Shown: one piece after another, positions 41,670-53,793 of the stretch
How the letters are laid out: each line of letters opens with the position of its first letter
How positions within the stretch are numbered: position 1 is the stretch's first letter
DNA from: Chrysomallon squamiferum
Lineage: Eukaryota > Mollusca > Gastropoda > Neomphalida > Peltospiridae
Direction of reading: 5' to 3'
DNA: 64,000 bases
Assembly (NCBI GenBank): GCA_012295275.1
Contig: CM022679.1
Coordinates: 1,525,775 to 1,589,774, forward strand
Notes under the pieces: generated by a model
Seen by the model: only the letters and a program-made list of their open reading frames with translations
What the model was told of the DNA's origin: nothing
Databases searched by the model: none
Made by a program: the position numbers and the translations under genes

Positions 41670-42902
41670 TAGACATACACACACACCAAAACGATTCTTT
41701 TTTGCATTTGATGTTATCATTTGCAACTGTCAATTTAATATATTGAATTTTCGCTAATTTATTTTATTTTAATCCATTAATAAAATGAAATTAATTTCGT
41801 GCTAATAAACAGAACGTGGCTTGTATCTGACTGTGAAAGTTTTTTAAATATAACATAAAAAAAAAAAATATATTACCGGGGTCACCTATAAGAAGAATAC
41901 TTTACGGATGAATCTTGGCCTCGGTTCTCTCTCAATGTGAACTGATTAACAATCATCCTCTGACATTGGTGTTAGAATATTAAAAGTGCAGCACAGACAA
42001 TGACACGCGTTTGTCTTGACCTGAATATTAACGACATTCATCTCTTGTCTTCTTGAGAGTTTCTCTCGGATTAACCTCGCTGTTCATCTCATGATAACAG
42101 AGAGCACGAAGCACATTTCTCTGTCTCTCTCCACAAACCAGCCTCCAGTGTCTTCTTCAAGCAGATTATTTCCATTGATTTCACGACATCTTCACAACGT
42201 TATTTGTCGTTTCAGAGGATTTGCTTTTCTGCTTTGTCTGTTTGATGTCCGGTTGTCCCCTGGCTCGTCCGCGTTTTTTATTCTGTTTACTGGTCCGAGT
42301 TTTTAATCGTGTTCGTTTTCTACCTGCTCGTTCTGTCGTTTAGCACAGTTCCTTGCTGTGCAGGCGCTGGTATGTTTATGTGTACTACTTCCGTTTCGAT
42401 AAAACTAGTGAGAAACCGCCGAGGTTCCATGATCTCTCCTTCGCGACACACCATTACGTTAGTTTCACACTTTGCCATTTCTCTGCGATTCATAAACTCA
42501 GCCTGTTCTGATCGCACTATTGTTTAGATTTAGACATTACGTAAAATTATACAGGGGTTTGCAAGTCCCGTCTCAAGAGCATTACAGGCCCCCGGGCAGA
42601 GCAGTATACTAAGTCCACACCCTCACAGACTCTCGCAGGAATAAAAATGTAAATAGTCGATAAAATGTCTATGTCCACTTGTTATCATACAAATTTACAT
42701 TAGTATTGTTCAGTATCTTTAGTAAAACATGCTAAATATACATTCTTTAATAAGAAACATTTACAGTTTAGTACAGTACAGTATTTATTTATTTACTTAC
42801 AGTAAGTTGTAACATATATAGATTATCATGTTACCAGCGTGCCCGTGCGTTATGATGGCCCTAGATGTGTGAATAGAATTAGTTTTTTTTTATATTGACG
42901 TG

Positions 42903-43118
42903 TGTGTATCTGTGTGCGCCAAAACGTGCGTGTTTGACTGTGTATCTGTGTGCGCCAAAACGTGCGTGTTTGACTGTGTATCTGTGTGCGCCAAAACGTG
43001 CGTGTTTGACTGTGTGTGTGTGTGCGCCAAAACGTGCGTGTTTGACTGTGTATCTGTGTGCGCCAAAACGTGCGTGTTTGACTGTGTATCTGTGTGCGCC
43101 AAAACGTGCGTGTCTAAC
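42903..43118. repeat. 36-bp minisatellite, six copies
   Basis: Six head-to-tail 36-bp units begin at 42903, 42939, 42975, 43011, 43047 and 43083. The core is GCGCCAAAACGTGCGTGTTT. Copy 4 has TGTG in place of TATC and copy 6 ends TCTAAC. Copies are otherwise nearly identical, so the array is young. Because 36 is a multiple of three and the unit lacks stops in several frames, repeated 12-residue readings appear on both strands. I do not regard these as genes. Confidence 0.95.
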
Positions 43119-43184
43119 TGGGTCTATGACATTGCCGTCTACAGTTTTCTTGTAGGTTTTTCCTTCTGTTATTTTATTTTTATT

Positions 43185-43244
43185 TTTTATTAGTTATTTA
43201 TTTATTTATTTGATTTATTTATTTATTTATTACTATCATTAACA

Positions 43245-43278
<34 letters not shown>

Positions 43279-43335
43279 GATTATTATTATATTATTATTA
43301 CTATCATCATCATCATCATCATTTTCATCATCATA
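43185..43335. repeat. (TTTA)n, (ATT)n and (CAT)n patches
   Basis: TTTA repeats at about 43190-43232, ATT repeats at about 43246-43290 and CAT triplets at about 43304-43333. Confidence 0.88.
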
Positions 43336-44535
43336 TATTTTGTTTTGAGATTTTTCTTTCTTCTTTTTCTTTTTTTTCTTTTTTTTTTTTTAATTTTTTC
43401 TTCTTATTTTTTAATGTTCTTTCTCGGTTAAGCTGGGGACACTCGATTATTTATTGTCATTTAATTGTCTGCTTCAGTGATCATTGAAATAATCGATTGT
43501 TATATTAATGTAATAAATTTTATCTTTTCACACCACAGCCCGCACACTCTCTTGTCACAGTCGAGTTTGAGACCAAAACAAAAATAAAATCTTACACTAC
43601 AAAACTATAAAGTACAGTCGATTATAATGCAGTGTATTTGTCTCAGTGTGTTTATATAGGCATTAGTGCATGTATGCATACACATATAAGCTTTTATTCA
43701 TACATCCGCTTATAATAATTAAATATGTGTTTGTGTGTATATAAACACATATATTTATGTACATATGTGCATACATCATTCATGTATTCATATGTATATA
43801 CATTAATTAATATACATTTGCGAATGCATATACAAAAAAATATGTATATGTACACGTATGTATAGACACATAGAGAAACAGCTACACACACCAAACGAGT
43901 TTAAAGAAGCATTCAAACAAACAAACAAACATACACATGTAAGACTAAGAAATGGACGAAGACGTCATTAAGAGCCTCTCTAGTGAACTCTCGTTTGTTC
44001 GTATTTGTTACAGCAGTCGTATCTGTACCATACTTTAACTGAATCAAAATTTCCTCTGCACCATTTTGTTTCCGTCATCAAAGCAACGGAAAACATTAAA
44101 TTGGACTTTCTTCCATTCGACTCGCACCGGAAGCTTTTCAAAAGAAGTTGGCATTTCCGGTTCCGGTCATCGACACAGAGGTACGCTGGGATGTTGTCAC
44201 GTTTAGACAGCGGCTGCCGACGTCAGACGAGATTAGTTTATCAAGACACATCCGGGTATTAGCAGAGAAGTCACGTTCACTTGGACTGAAAATAAGCCTC
44301 GATTGTCCAATACGTTTAGCTGGTTCATTAATTCTCGGCGAGAAGTTCAGTTATCGTGTTATTCTTGTTATCGTTTTGTCTAGTGATTTGCATGTTTCTC
44401 ATCAGACGGGTTATTTATCAAGCTTCAAAGTAAAATATACTAACGTATTTAATATGAAATATAAAAAAATTCTGTTACTACTAATACTGCCTCTGCAATT
44501 ACAACTACTACTGCTATTAGTAGAATTATTATGAT

Positions 44536-44536
44536 A

Positions 44537-44593
<57 letters not shown>

Positions 44594-44594
44594 G
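44536..44594. repeat. (ATT)n microsatellite
   Basis: About 19 ATT units. Confidence 0.95.
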
Positions 44595-44702
44595 TTTTAT
44601 ATTATTCAGGCTTGCAAATTCATTTCGAAGCTCATACCGTCATGCTTTTTAAAAAAATAATTAATGTTACTATTTCTACTTGTTTTTTAAATAATATTAA
44701 TA

Positions 44703-44822
<120 letters not shown>

Positions 44823-46641
44823 TTTTCTTTTTCAGCGTTTTCCTTTTTACCTTTTTGTTCAAACTTTTTAATTTCTACACTGAAATAGATTCCTTTCAGG
44901 TTAAGACATTTCGAATGAGGACTTCAAATGTTTCAGAAACGTCTGCACTCAGTCACCCCTATACAACCCCCCTCCCACATTCTGTTTGTCACCGAATTAG
45001 AATACAAACAGTAAAAAAGATGGATCTGAACAGAAGATTAAAGAGATAAATAAAAGGGGGTGGTTCGTCTTAGACAGGAAGTCTAATCAAAAATCAAAAC
45101 GGCAGAAAGACGCAGAAAAGGATTGTAAATATAATAATGTTCATGATTTTTGTCTTTGAATAAAGGTCGTAGAATTTCAGAATTTGATAACATGTAAGAG
45201 AGACTAGGTACTATTCGGAAATTGAATTCTATATATATGTTTTTTTATCGATTTAATTAAAATATGAACCTTTGCAGATCGTTTTATTATCCACTTCTAA
45301 AGAATTTCAGAAAAAAATAATAATAAAAATAAAATAAACAGACCTTTGTAAAAGTTAAAAATTAATTCATTTTGAATGTGAATACATTTTATTTTGAATC
45401 TTATTCCTAACTTTCCATTTTTATAATTATTATTCTACGAAAAAAGAAATCACTAGTATTTATATGTGGAACAAATCAGGTTCAGAAGACATGTCCTAAC
45501 TCTCATCAGTGTTATCACGATTATTATCATAATCACCATACATACCATTACCATCTCTGATGTCATCGACATAAGTAGTAGTAATGTATATTACAGGGTA
45601 CACACCTACCAACATATATACATACATACAGACATTAACATACAGACATTAACATACAAACACACACATACAAACATGCACATACAAACACACACACACA
45701 CATACACATACATACTTGTGCACTTTTAGCGTTCCATTGTTGTGACAACATAGCGATAATAAATAAAATAAATATAAGAAATAAATAGCAATATGAAAGT
45801 GTAGCTATTTTCGAAATCAAACGTAAGCATGTATGTCTAGACATACATATATGTGGGTATATAAGTACTCACTTTACAAACTTACATAATAAATACATAT
45901 ATTACATGTTTGAAATACGTAATGCAGACTAATAAATGATTTTAGAGTGATATAATGAACAGTTAAACACATTTAAATAACAAATAAAAACAATTCAGAA
46001 TTTTTACGTTTCAAAGTACATTTTTATCATTATTAAAATAATTAAGAAATTCTGGGCTTGCATGTGTGTATGTATGTAAGCATGATTTATATATGTGTGT
46101 ATGTGCATATGTATACATGTATCTATGCATGTGTGTACCCCCAAAACAAAACAAAAGAAAAAGTAAAAGCACGTTGAATTATATATAAAAGATGTCATTA
46201 TGGAAACGTATGTTCATTGGTTTGTTTATTCATACATAAACCAGTCAAAAGTACAATATAGCAGCAACAAGAAAAGAAATAATTTAAAAATAATAATAAT
46301 AATACAAAGCAAAAGAAAGTGGAAAAAAGTATAAATAAATAAATAAATAAATAAATAATAATAATATATAAACAAATTAATTAAAAAGACGTGTGTGAAA
46401 TTACATAATAGAAGGCATTATTTCACCTGTTATGTATTTTTTTCTTACATACGCTTAAAATAATTACATTATATCATAAATATATATTGCTCTAAATTTG
46501 ATTTCATGTGTTTATTACAGCTTATTATGAAACTAAAAATAATTATCTTTTATAATAATTCACTGGGATTATGTTTTCTGATGAACAACTATTTTCAATT
46601 TTGATTTCCTATAAAAAATTAAATCTTTAATTTATGCCTAA

Positions 46642-46647
46642 TTTATT
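46642..46647 (-). terminator. Possible AATAAA polyadenylation signal
   Basis: TTTATT on the plus strand reads AATAAA on the minus strand, about 175 bases beyond the TGA of the candidate exon at 46818-47112. In AT-rich DNA this hexamer is common, so support is weak. Confidence 0.25.
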
Positions 46648-46817
46648 TTCACACTTACGTCTATCGTCATGTGTAAGCTACTATGAAACTGCGGAAAGCT
46701 GTTAATGTAATTATAACGTCTTCTGGATTTACGTTTTTTACATGTTGTTGATAGGCAGGTGGCTGGACGTAATTTGAAGCCGAAGGCGCTGTCGTACTTC
46801 CTGTCTGTTCAACAGGT

Positions 46818-47112
46818 TCACCGGAAGACGTCGCCATTCCTGATTACGTGTCGTCTGCTCACGGTCGCCATTTTCCGGACGCCGGTGAAGTAAGCTTGGG
46901 TTTGAGGGACTTCGTAGTGCACCGTGGCACGCTGTACGACATGGCCGAAGCTTATGTGACTTTTCGTATTGGCAGCGACAACGATTCCAAATATGATGGC
47001 GAGGACTGAACTGATGGCGTTAAGAGAAAACGACCAAGATAAATGTGCTGTATCTGTCACTGGAATAAACTTCAAGATGCCACCATTCCAAACAGTACGT
47101 CGCCGATACATC
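46818..47112 (-). CDS. Candidate exon of an unidentified membrane protein
   Basis: On the minus strand an acceptor-like TCTCTGTCTTTTAG ends at 47113. The reading that follows, with ATG at 47111 and TGA at 46818-46820, has no internal stop over about 97 codons. Third positions are rich in C and G (GTC, GCC, ATC, TTC, CAC, TAC), unlike the AT-rich surroundings, which argues for real coding. One hydrophobic segment of about 21 residues (SFSLNAISSVLAIIFGIVVA) looks like a membrane helix. The following tail is basic and Tyr/His-containing. The terminal CGGTGA also contains a possible donor (CG|GTGAAC), so the exon may be internal rather than last. Upstream exons would lie beyond the (CA)n tract and were not found. 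The final helix of a claudin/PMP22-like four-helix protein is one possibility, but this is only a guess. Confidence 0.4.
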
Positions 47113-47157
47113 CTAAAAGACAGAGAATATTCAGTCCAAAAATACACAAACACACAA

Positions 47158-47158
<1 letters not shown>

Positions 47159-47227
<69 letters not shown>
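47159..47227. repeat. (CA)n microsatellite
   Basis: About 34 CA dinucleotides, immediately upstream (minus strand) of the candidate exon's acceptor. Confidence 0.97.
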
Positions 47228-47232
<5 letters not shown>

Positions 47233-47359
47233 TGCACACATGCTATAATCAATTTCTGATCTACTGAGACACAATTATGGTGATAAAAAAACTGATGATG
47301 TTTTGTTGTTAGCAATTATCTCTAACCATAAGCAGCTTACTTCTGTATCTGGCTTCATT

Positions 47360-47650
47360 TTCTTACACAACACATCTTCGTAAAGCCGCGTTAACACTGT
47401 GTCACTCATACTAACAACCTGTAGCTCGTTTTCTTATTAACAAACATAAAGCCGTGTTCTCACTGTCTAACTTAGAGTAACAACTTGTAGTTTATTTTAT
47501 TATAAACAAGACATCTTCATAAAGCCGCGTTAATAACAGTTTTTAGCTCATTTTCTTATTATACAACATAAAGCTGTGTTTTCACTGACTAACTTATGAT
47601 AACAACTTGTAGTTTATTTTATTATTATACGAGACATCTTTATAAGGTAG
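47360..47650. repeat. Alternating two-unit array, ~65-70 bp units
   Basis: Units beginning ACATCTTCRTAAAGCCGCGT alternate with units beginning ACATAAAGCCGTGTT. The order A-B-A-B-A covers about 290 bp, so the true period is about 135-140 bp. Confidence 0.8.
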
Positions 47651-48565
47651 TTATAGTAGTAATACTATCAACGGTTGTTATTTTTAGTGACAGTTGTAAA
47701 AATTCTCGCTTCACTCACTGAGTGGTTCATTTAAACTGTTTAAGATGTCGTAGTTGTGGTAGTGAAGCCGACACACACGTCAACGACTCGAGTTCACCGA
47801 GTTCAAATCTGTGACGGAAGTAAAGAAAATGATTGCATTATTTCAAGCCACAGTTCGTTGAATTTCGCCAGACAACACGACAGGGAGATTTAACTACAAA
47901 TTAAGACTTTATTAATTTCATTTCAGGACTGGTTATCGAATTACATTCACCCGTAGGACGTGTATCTTTTCATGCAATAAGTGCCACGTTTATCAGTGAT
48001 TTCACAGTTCGGTTGTCCCGGTTGAAAAGCGGGACGAGCCATCACGTGATCGGCAACCTAAATTTGAATATAGTGAGTCTTTCTTTTATTACTGTTGCGT
48101 TTGTGTAATCAGCTGTTTTCTCACACTGATACAACAATACATTTACACTTCCAGGCCACGCAAATCCGTATGTCGATGATTTACTGGAAGGAAATAAAAA
48201 AAATAATAATTCAGAAAATAAAATGTTATATTAACAAGAATGATTTGTATTTAAATAGATATGTATATACAAAGACTATCTTACGTAGATACAGGTAAAG
48301 GCGCATTCGTAAAGACATGTAAAATAACGCAAAGAAGAAGAAGAAAAATGAAGAGGAAGAGGATTAGCTGTCTTATTTAAGTCTAATCTTGTCGTCTAAC
48401 TGCTAACAACACAACAGAATTACAACCACGTGAGCTAATATACCACATGCTTTTCGTTCCTTTAATTTAATTTTATTATTTGTTTATTTTATTTTATTTT
48501 CCGAACTGTGAAAAGATTTTCAGAGAAACCTCTCGCCTTTTATCAGATTATCTTATAAACAGGAC

Positions 48566-48566
<1 letters not shown>

Positions 48567-48610
<44 letters not shown>
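48567..48610. repeat. Poly(T), 44 bp
   Basis: An uninterrupted T homopolymer. Confidence 0.95.
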
Positions 48611-48611
<1 letters not shown>

Positions 48612-48990
48612 TGACACGCTTTGCTCCTTCCACAGAAAGGAGAGATTTTCCGAACCCGTTGGCAAATTCAATTTCCTCCATAAATTCCGTTAACAAAGTA
48701 TGTAACGTTTTCTTTTTTTTTTCCCCCTCGTTTCATCTTCTTTTTTGGACAGCCAAAGGCGAAACAAGCGTTGGTAAATTATGAGATTTTCGTCAAATGC
48801 GTTAATGTAAAGTTTGGTAACAGGCAGCCAATTTATCTTGAATTCAGAAAATGAAAACCTTTCTGTTTTTTTACAAAATAAAGTAGCTTTTTTTCTTTTT
48901 TAAATCACATTACAATGTTTCAAAAGGTCCTAATATATTTTCTCTAATCAAGTTAGAAAGTCTGGATAGGTTTTTTGATTTTCCATTCCT

Positions 48991-49055
48991 TATTTTTTTT
49001 TTTTTTTTTTTTTAATTTTAATTTTTTTTTTTTTTTATTGTTTTTTTTTTATTAT

Positions 49056-49094
<39 letters not shown>

Positions 49095-49161
49095 CTCTTT
49101 TGTTTTATTTTATTTTATTGTATTTTGTGAAGTGCTTTTTAATATTTTTATATTCGCTGAT

Positions 49162-49212
<51 letters not shown>

Positions 49213-49234
49213 TTTTTTTTTTTTTTTTTTTTTT
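48991..49234. repeat. T-rich low-complexity block with (ATT)n
   Basis: Several poly(T) runs are broken by short A-containing stretches, with (ATT)n at about 49174-49210. No gene. Confidence 0.92.
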
Positions 49235-49536
49235 GAATGACACTGATTTGCCAGAATTATTTTGCAATGTTTATATTTGTTTTTACTTCTTTTTTTCTGA
49301 CTATCTGTCTGTCAGTATTTTTGTCCGACTGCTTATGTTTCTTATCTATCTCTGCATTAATTTATCTTCTCCTTCTTTTTCTTCTTATTATTTATTTTTT
49401 TATTTATTTGTATTTTTTCATAGAATCGTCAACCTATCATTCGGTTAAAAGTCAGAATAAAATCTGAGAAAAGTTTAAGCAAATGAAGAAACAGTAAATA
49501 GTTAACACTCAATTATGCAGTATATGTGAGTGTGTA

Positions 49537-49663
<127 letters not shown>

Positions 49664-49742
49664 CAAACGAAAAGATAAAACGATGGATTGAAAAATAGAG
49701 AAACTGGAAGAGAGGAGATCTGAAAGACTCACAGAACAAAAG

Positions 49743-49842
49743 AAAGTTTTAGGACGTCTCATAAACGAGAATCAATTACCTAGCTTTGATGCAAAGTTTT
49801 AGAACGTCTCATAAACGAGAATCAATTACCTAGCTTTGATGC
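49743..49842 (+). repeat. 50-bp tandem duplication inside dispersed repeat copy 2
   Basis: Units 49743-49792 and 49793-49842 differ at one base (AGGACG versus AGAACG). Each contains CTAGCTTTGATGC, the block shared with 40681-40702. Confidence 0.92.
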
Positions 49843-49915
49843 AAAGCCCAGGTAAGTCACAAGGTGAACAGTGACGTGTTTTGTCAAAGGTTGTTCACAC
49901 TGAGAGAGTAAGTGG
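49774..49915 (+). repeat. Dispersed repeat, copy 2
   Basis: This is the inverted partner of 40583-40702. The block at 49858-49889 is identical to its partner over 32 bases. The two copies lie about 9.1 kb apart in opposite orientation. The nature of the element is unknown; no terminal repeats or coding sequence were recognised. Confidence 0.85.
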
Positions 49916-51737
49916 TCGTTTTTCTTCATTTTCGTTTCCATTTAACATGAAACAAAACATTTTATTAACAATTGAAAAAACAGATATAATAACTTAAGAA
50001 GACAGATATATCAACCTAAAAACAAATAGTACTACTTAAAAAGCGTCATCCAAAAAAAAAAAAAATTATAAACGTTTAATTGGAACGATGTAGCAGATTA
50101 TTATCTTATTTTAATATGTTTACTGCACACTCACTTAAGTTCAGTAAATACATAATTCAAAACAAGAAGAAAGTATTTGTTTAAATCTCTACATACATTA
50201 ATTTGTTCTTTTTCGTACCTTCGTGAATTTTCAGTAATACACCTATACACTGAAAACACAAGCAACAGTAGCAACAACTCTACAACAACAACAATAATAA
50301 CAGCTAAAACGAAAGATAATCAAATTCGAATTTATGCCTACATATATGTGTGCATTGTGTGTTTATATAGAGGTTAATTGATACCTATAGCCATGAATGT
50401 AGGCACGCACGTACACATATTCATATACATATAAATCTGGCCATATAATCATATCAACATCTGAAACTTATTTTTTCATAGGATTTCATTCACATTTAAA
50501 TCACTGAGACAGACAGACACACAGACAGTCAGAAATTTATAATGCACAACGGTTATTAGCATTTCCCCAATGGAAACAACTTTAGGGAAGCCATTCTATC
50601 ACCCGGAAACACACGAACGATAACTCTAAACTCAATTATGCGAGGTTTGTGTAATATCTATGGTTGCCCTTTGTATGTCTTAATTAAGAATATCGAGATA
50701 AAAATTATAGATTGCTGCTATCTGAATAACTCAAGAATATACAGTGTCGGATTTAGCTACAAGCTAAATAAGCTACTGTTTGGAACCTCGTTAGTTTGGG
50801 TTTTATACTCATTTTTACCTGATGCCACTAAATTTCCCGAGGTTATGTAGCGGCGTATCGCGTATAAAGAGAAGACTGCAGTACGTGCACATTAATGAAA
50901 ATTATAATTATTTCAAAAATTACATTTAGGCATTGTTTCGATGGTAGCTATACTATATTATAACATATGATAGAGATTAAGCCAATCACATTATCAATAT
51001 GTAATCACTAAGTACATACGTTTGAAAATAATTTGAATTATTCATTTCGCTATTAAATAATTAAAAGACATATATAGTTTCAAGATTTCTTAGATCAGCT
51101 GGTGTAAATTAAGAAAGTAAAAAATAAAAATAAAAAGCCTCCATAGCTTTATATAGCTTAGGGACTCACCAAGTCTAAATTCGGCAGTGGGCATGTATAA
51201 TTCATAACAGTCATCATTAGTTATACTTATCAAGACTTAGATGTAAGAAAAACCAGCGGTGTTGATACGTGTTTCAAATATACACAAAGTTTTTATACCA
51301 GTATTCAGCTACAATTATTATCATTTAGACACCATGTATATGATGAATTATGGCACAATTGGCCAGTCATATTATCGGCACCAATAAAAAGATTTCGGGC
51401 GATATCCGGAAAAACACGAAAGAGACCGGTGATTGCCAAACTGATTACGTGAAGAGCAATCTACTGTAAATTAAAAACGAGATGAAGTGTTGCTGCTGCA
51501 AGTAGAGTTAAACGTTATCCTCGAGGCGCGCAGTTTCAAGACGCTGAACACCGGGCAAGGCAAAATTTTTAATTATCAAAGTATCTTGGCCGATGTTGTT
51601 ATATCTGCCTCAGCCCACGGCGCGTAAACTGCCCAGTCGCAACCCTCAGTAAACAGTCTTCAGTCCGCCAGTTACATTCCTTCCTAAACTACCTACAGTA
51701 AGCAGACAGCAGTGAGTTGTAATACCCAGTAAACTTG

Positions 51738-51950
51738 GCGAGAGTGTCCTGTAGCGGAGAACAGCTGAGATAGATACTTGGAAGGAAATCGCTGGTTCTT
51801 CTCCGGAGCTAGGTCTCTATCGTGTTCTGGAAAATCTTTGCCAGTCCTGCACGCTTGCCACTGATACTGGCTAGTACGTTCATTCAACAATAATTTTGGC
51901 TTTCCGTTCACTTAGCTCGGTCATTTTCGAGTTCACTAGTACCATTAAAA
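51738..51950. repeat. Diverged repeat, copy 1
   Basis: Shares with 53091-53255 the ordered words GAGTRTCCT, CTGGTTYTTCTCC, TTCTGG, AAATCTTTG, TCGGTCATTTT and CTAGTACCAT. This copy has about 40 extra bases between the two conserved halves. Read on the minus strand, one frame gives KDFPEH then EKNQ, and copy 2 gives KDLPEN then EKNQ at the same spacing to within one residue. An old coding origin is therefore possible, although copy 2 has stops. Confidence 0.75.
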
Positions 51951-52689
51951 CGTAAATATAGTTCTTGTACGTGTACATGGCAAAAGAAGAAAACCGAGTT
52001 CCCGATGATAAATTTCGGAAATCTTCGGGCATGTTTGATTCGACCTCAGTCTTGACGTAAAGGTCATCTGATTAACACCTGACAGCTTTTCATCGAGAAG
52101 CACGCGAGGGATCAGAATAAAAAGAAAAAAAAGAAAATGATATTATAAATGACCATTTTCATAATTATTTCCATTGGTATTAGCAACAAAACACGTCAAA
52201 AGCAGATTCAATTATCATCATCATCATCTTCATTATTATTATTATTATTATTATTATTTTGTGTTTTTGTGTTTAAAAATGATTTTTATCTTACAAACCT
52301 GAGAAAAGCAATTATGTCCACAATAAATAGTAGCAGGCACTCACGTCCTATAGGAACGAAGTCATCACTCCTAGAAGTCTCTATTAATGTTTTACTAAAT
52401 TTACGAAGTTTGTTTTGACAAAATATACTTTAATTTCATTTTATTAGTAGTACAAGTAGTGCAAGTAGTAACTGTTATATTTTATAGCTGATACTGTGTA
52501 TACCTTTTTTCTAAGTACATGAGAATTAACCGACACCACATTGTAACAGGTGCCGGAAGGTTTGACAAACGATATATAAAATCAAAATAAAATATTCGAA
52601 CTACATCATAACAATTTTATTTGCAAGTAAAAATACTATGATTTAGTTCAAATGTTGATATTGAATGTATATTTTATTATTATTAGTGT

Positions 52690-52691
<2 letters not shown>

Positions 52692-52729
<38 letters not shown>

Positions 52730-52730
52730 C
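52692..52730. repeat. Poly(T) tract
   Basis: A T homopolymer of about 30-35 bp within T-rich sequence. Confidence 0.9.
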
Positions 52731-53090
52731 GTTTTTTTATTTTTACTTGTATTACTTTATGTAGACTTTTTGGGTTTTTTTTAAATTCTTTATAGTATCT
52801 CAGAGATGTTCGATATACTTAAAAATAACAGATGCTAATTATGAGCCATTCGTGAGACGAAACAAGTCTGATAATCATTTTGTAGAAGCTGTATAAAGAA
52901 GAAAAAACAGCCAGCTCCGAAGTGCTGTTTAGGATTTTGAACCAGTAGACATAGCAAAAGTAAAGAGCTGGGACGTAAAAAGGAGAGATGACGCTTTACA
53001 CTTTATGTGTGACGTACAAACGAGAGTAGTAGACTTCACATGTTATTTATGAAACACTAAGGAGATTGGTTGGGTTCATGAATTATTAGC

Positions 53091-53258
53091 TCGAGTATCC
53101 TCCAGCGGGGATCAGTTCAGTCTGAAAGCATATCACTGGTTTTTCTCCACCAGAGATAGGTCAATAATGTTTTCTGGTAAATCTTTGGCTATGCATTCCT
53201 TTTCTACAGGCTTTAGATCGGTCATTTTTGAATTTCCTAGTACCATAAAAATATTTAA
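53091..53258. repeat. Diverged repeat, copy 2
   Basis: Same-orientation partner of 51738-51950, about 1.35 kb to the right. Thirteen bases at 51638-51650 are also an exact reverse complement of 53475-53487, so the two copies sit inside a short inverted match. That match may be chance. Confidence 0.75.
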
Positions 53259-53574
53259 AAAAAAAAATTAAAATGCAATGTAGATGTTGCACACGCTACA
53301 AGAACAAATCCCGAGCTCCACGTTATGAATGTTGTACAATTCTCGATATTCAGTTTTACTGTGTAACCTAGCGGCAAGTTTCGCAATGAAAATATGTGTC
53401 GAAATCGTGATCTCAAATTTTATTTGTTAAACAAGTTTGTTGGAGAATTGCTCAAAGGGAGGCCACTCGTATTAACTGAGGGTTGCGTTAATTTCATGAA
53501 TTGCAATTTAGTTATACCGAAATGTCTATGAAGTTGAATCGAACATTCTGTGCTAAATTTTATGAAGTACACAT

Positions 53575-53580
53575 TTTATT
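53575..53580 (-). terminator. Candidate polyadenylation signal of the RRS1 gene
   Basis: TTTATT here reads AATAAA on the minus strand, about 214 bases beyond the stop codon. A closer ATTAAA variant lies at 53752-53757, only 37 bases beyond the stop. Transcript ends would be needed to choose. Confidence 0.4.
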
Positions 53581-53793
53581 AAAATGATTATAACTGAAAT
53601 AATTACAACGATTGTAAATAAATAAACATTAACATAAAACCAAATCATAAAATAAAAATATTAACATAAAGCTACGGGTTTCTGCTACATATCAAAAACA
53701 TTGCACACACGTTTAATAATTCACAGAAAAAACACAGTGAGACTCAGAATATTTAATATTTTTTTAAACATTTACATAATGTAACAGTGTCTG

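Noticed and set aside
42091-42527. Overlapping readings on both strands, including a minus-strand stretch at 42320-42517 with a possible donor
   Set aside because: No recognised domain, weak codon bias and a poor pyrimidine tract at the possible acceptor. I could not join it in frame to the 46.8-kb exon.
44005-44534. Plus-strand readings of 85 and 128 residues
   Set aside because: Two frames are open over the same unique stretch with no domain, and the second runs into repeat-derived Leu/Ile. Possible but unsupported.
51693-51911. Minus-strand 72-residue reading as a gene
   Set aside because: It overlaps the diverged repeat whose other copy has in-frame stops. Treated as a repeat, with the coding hint recorded as a finding.
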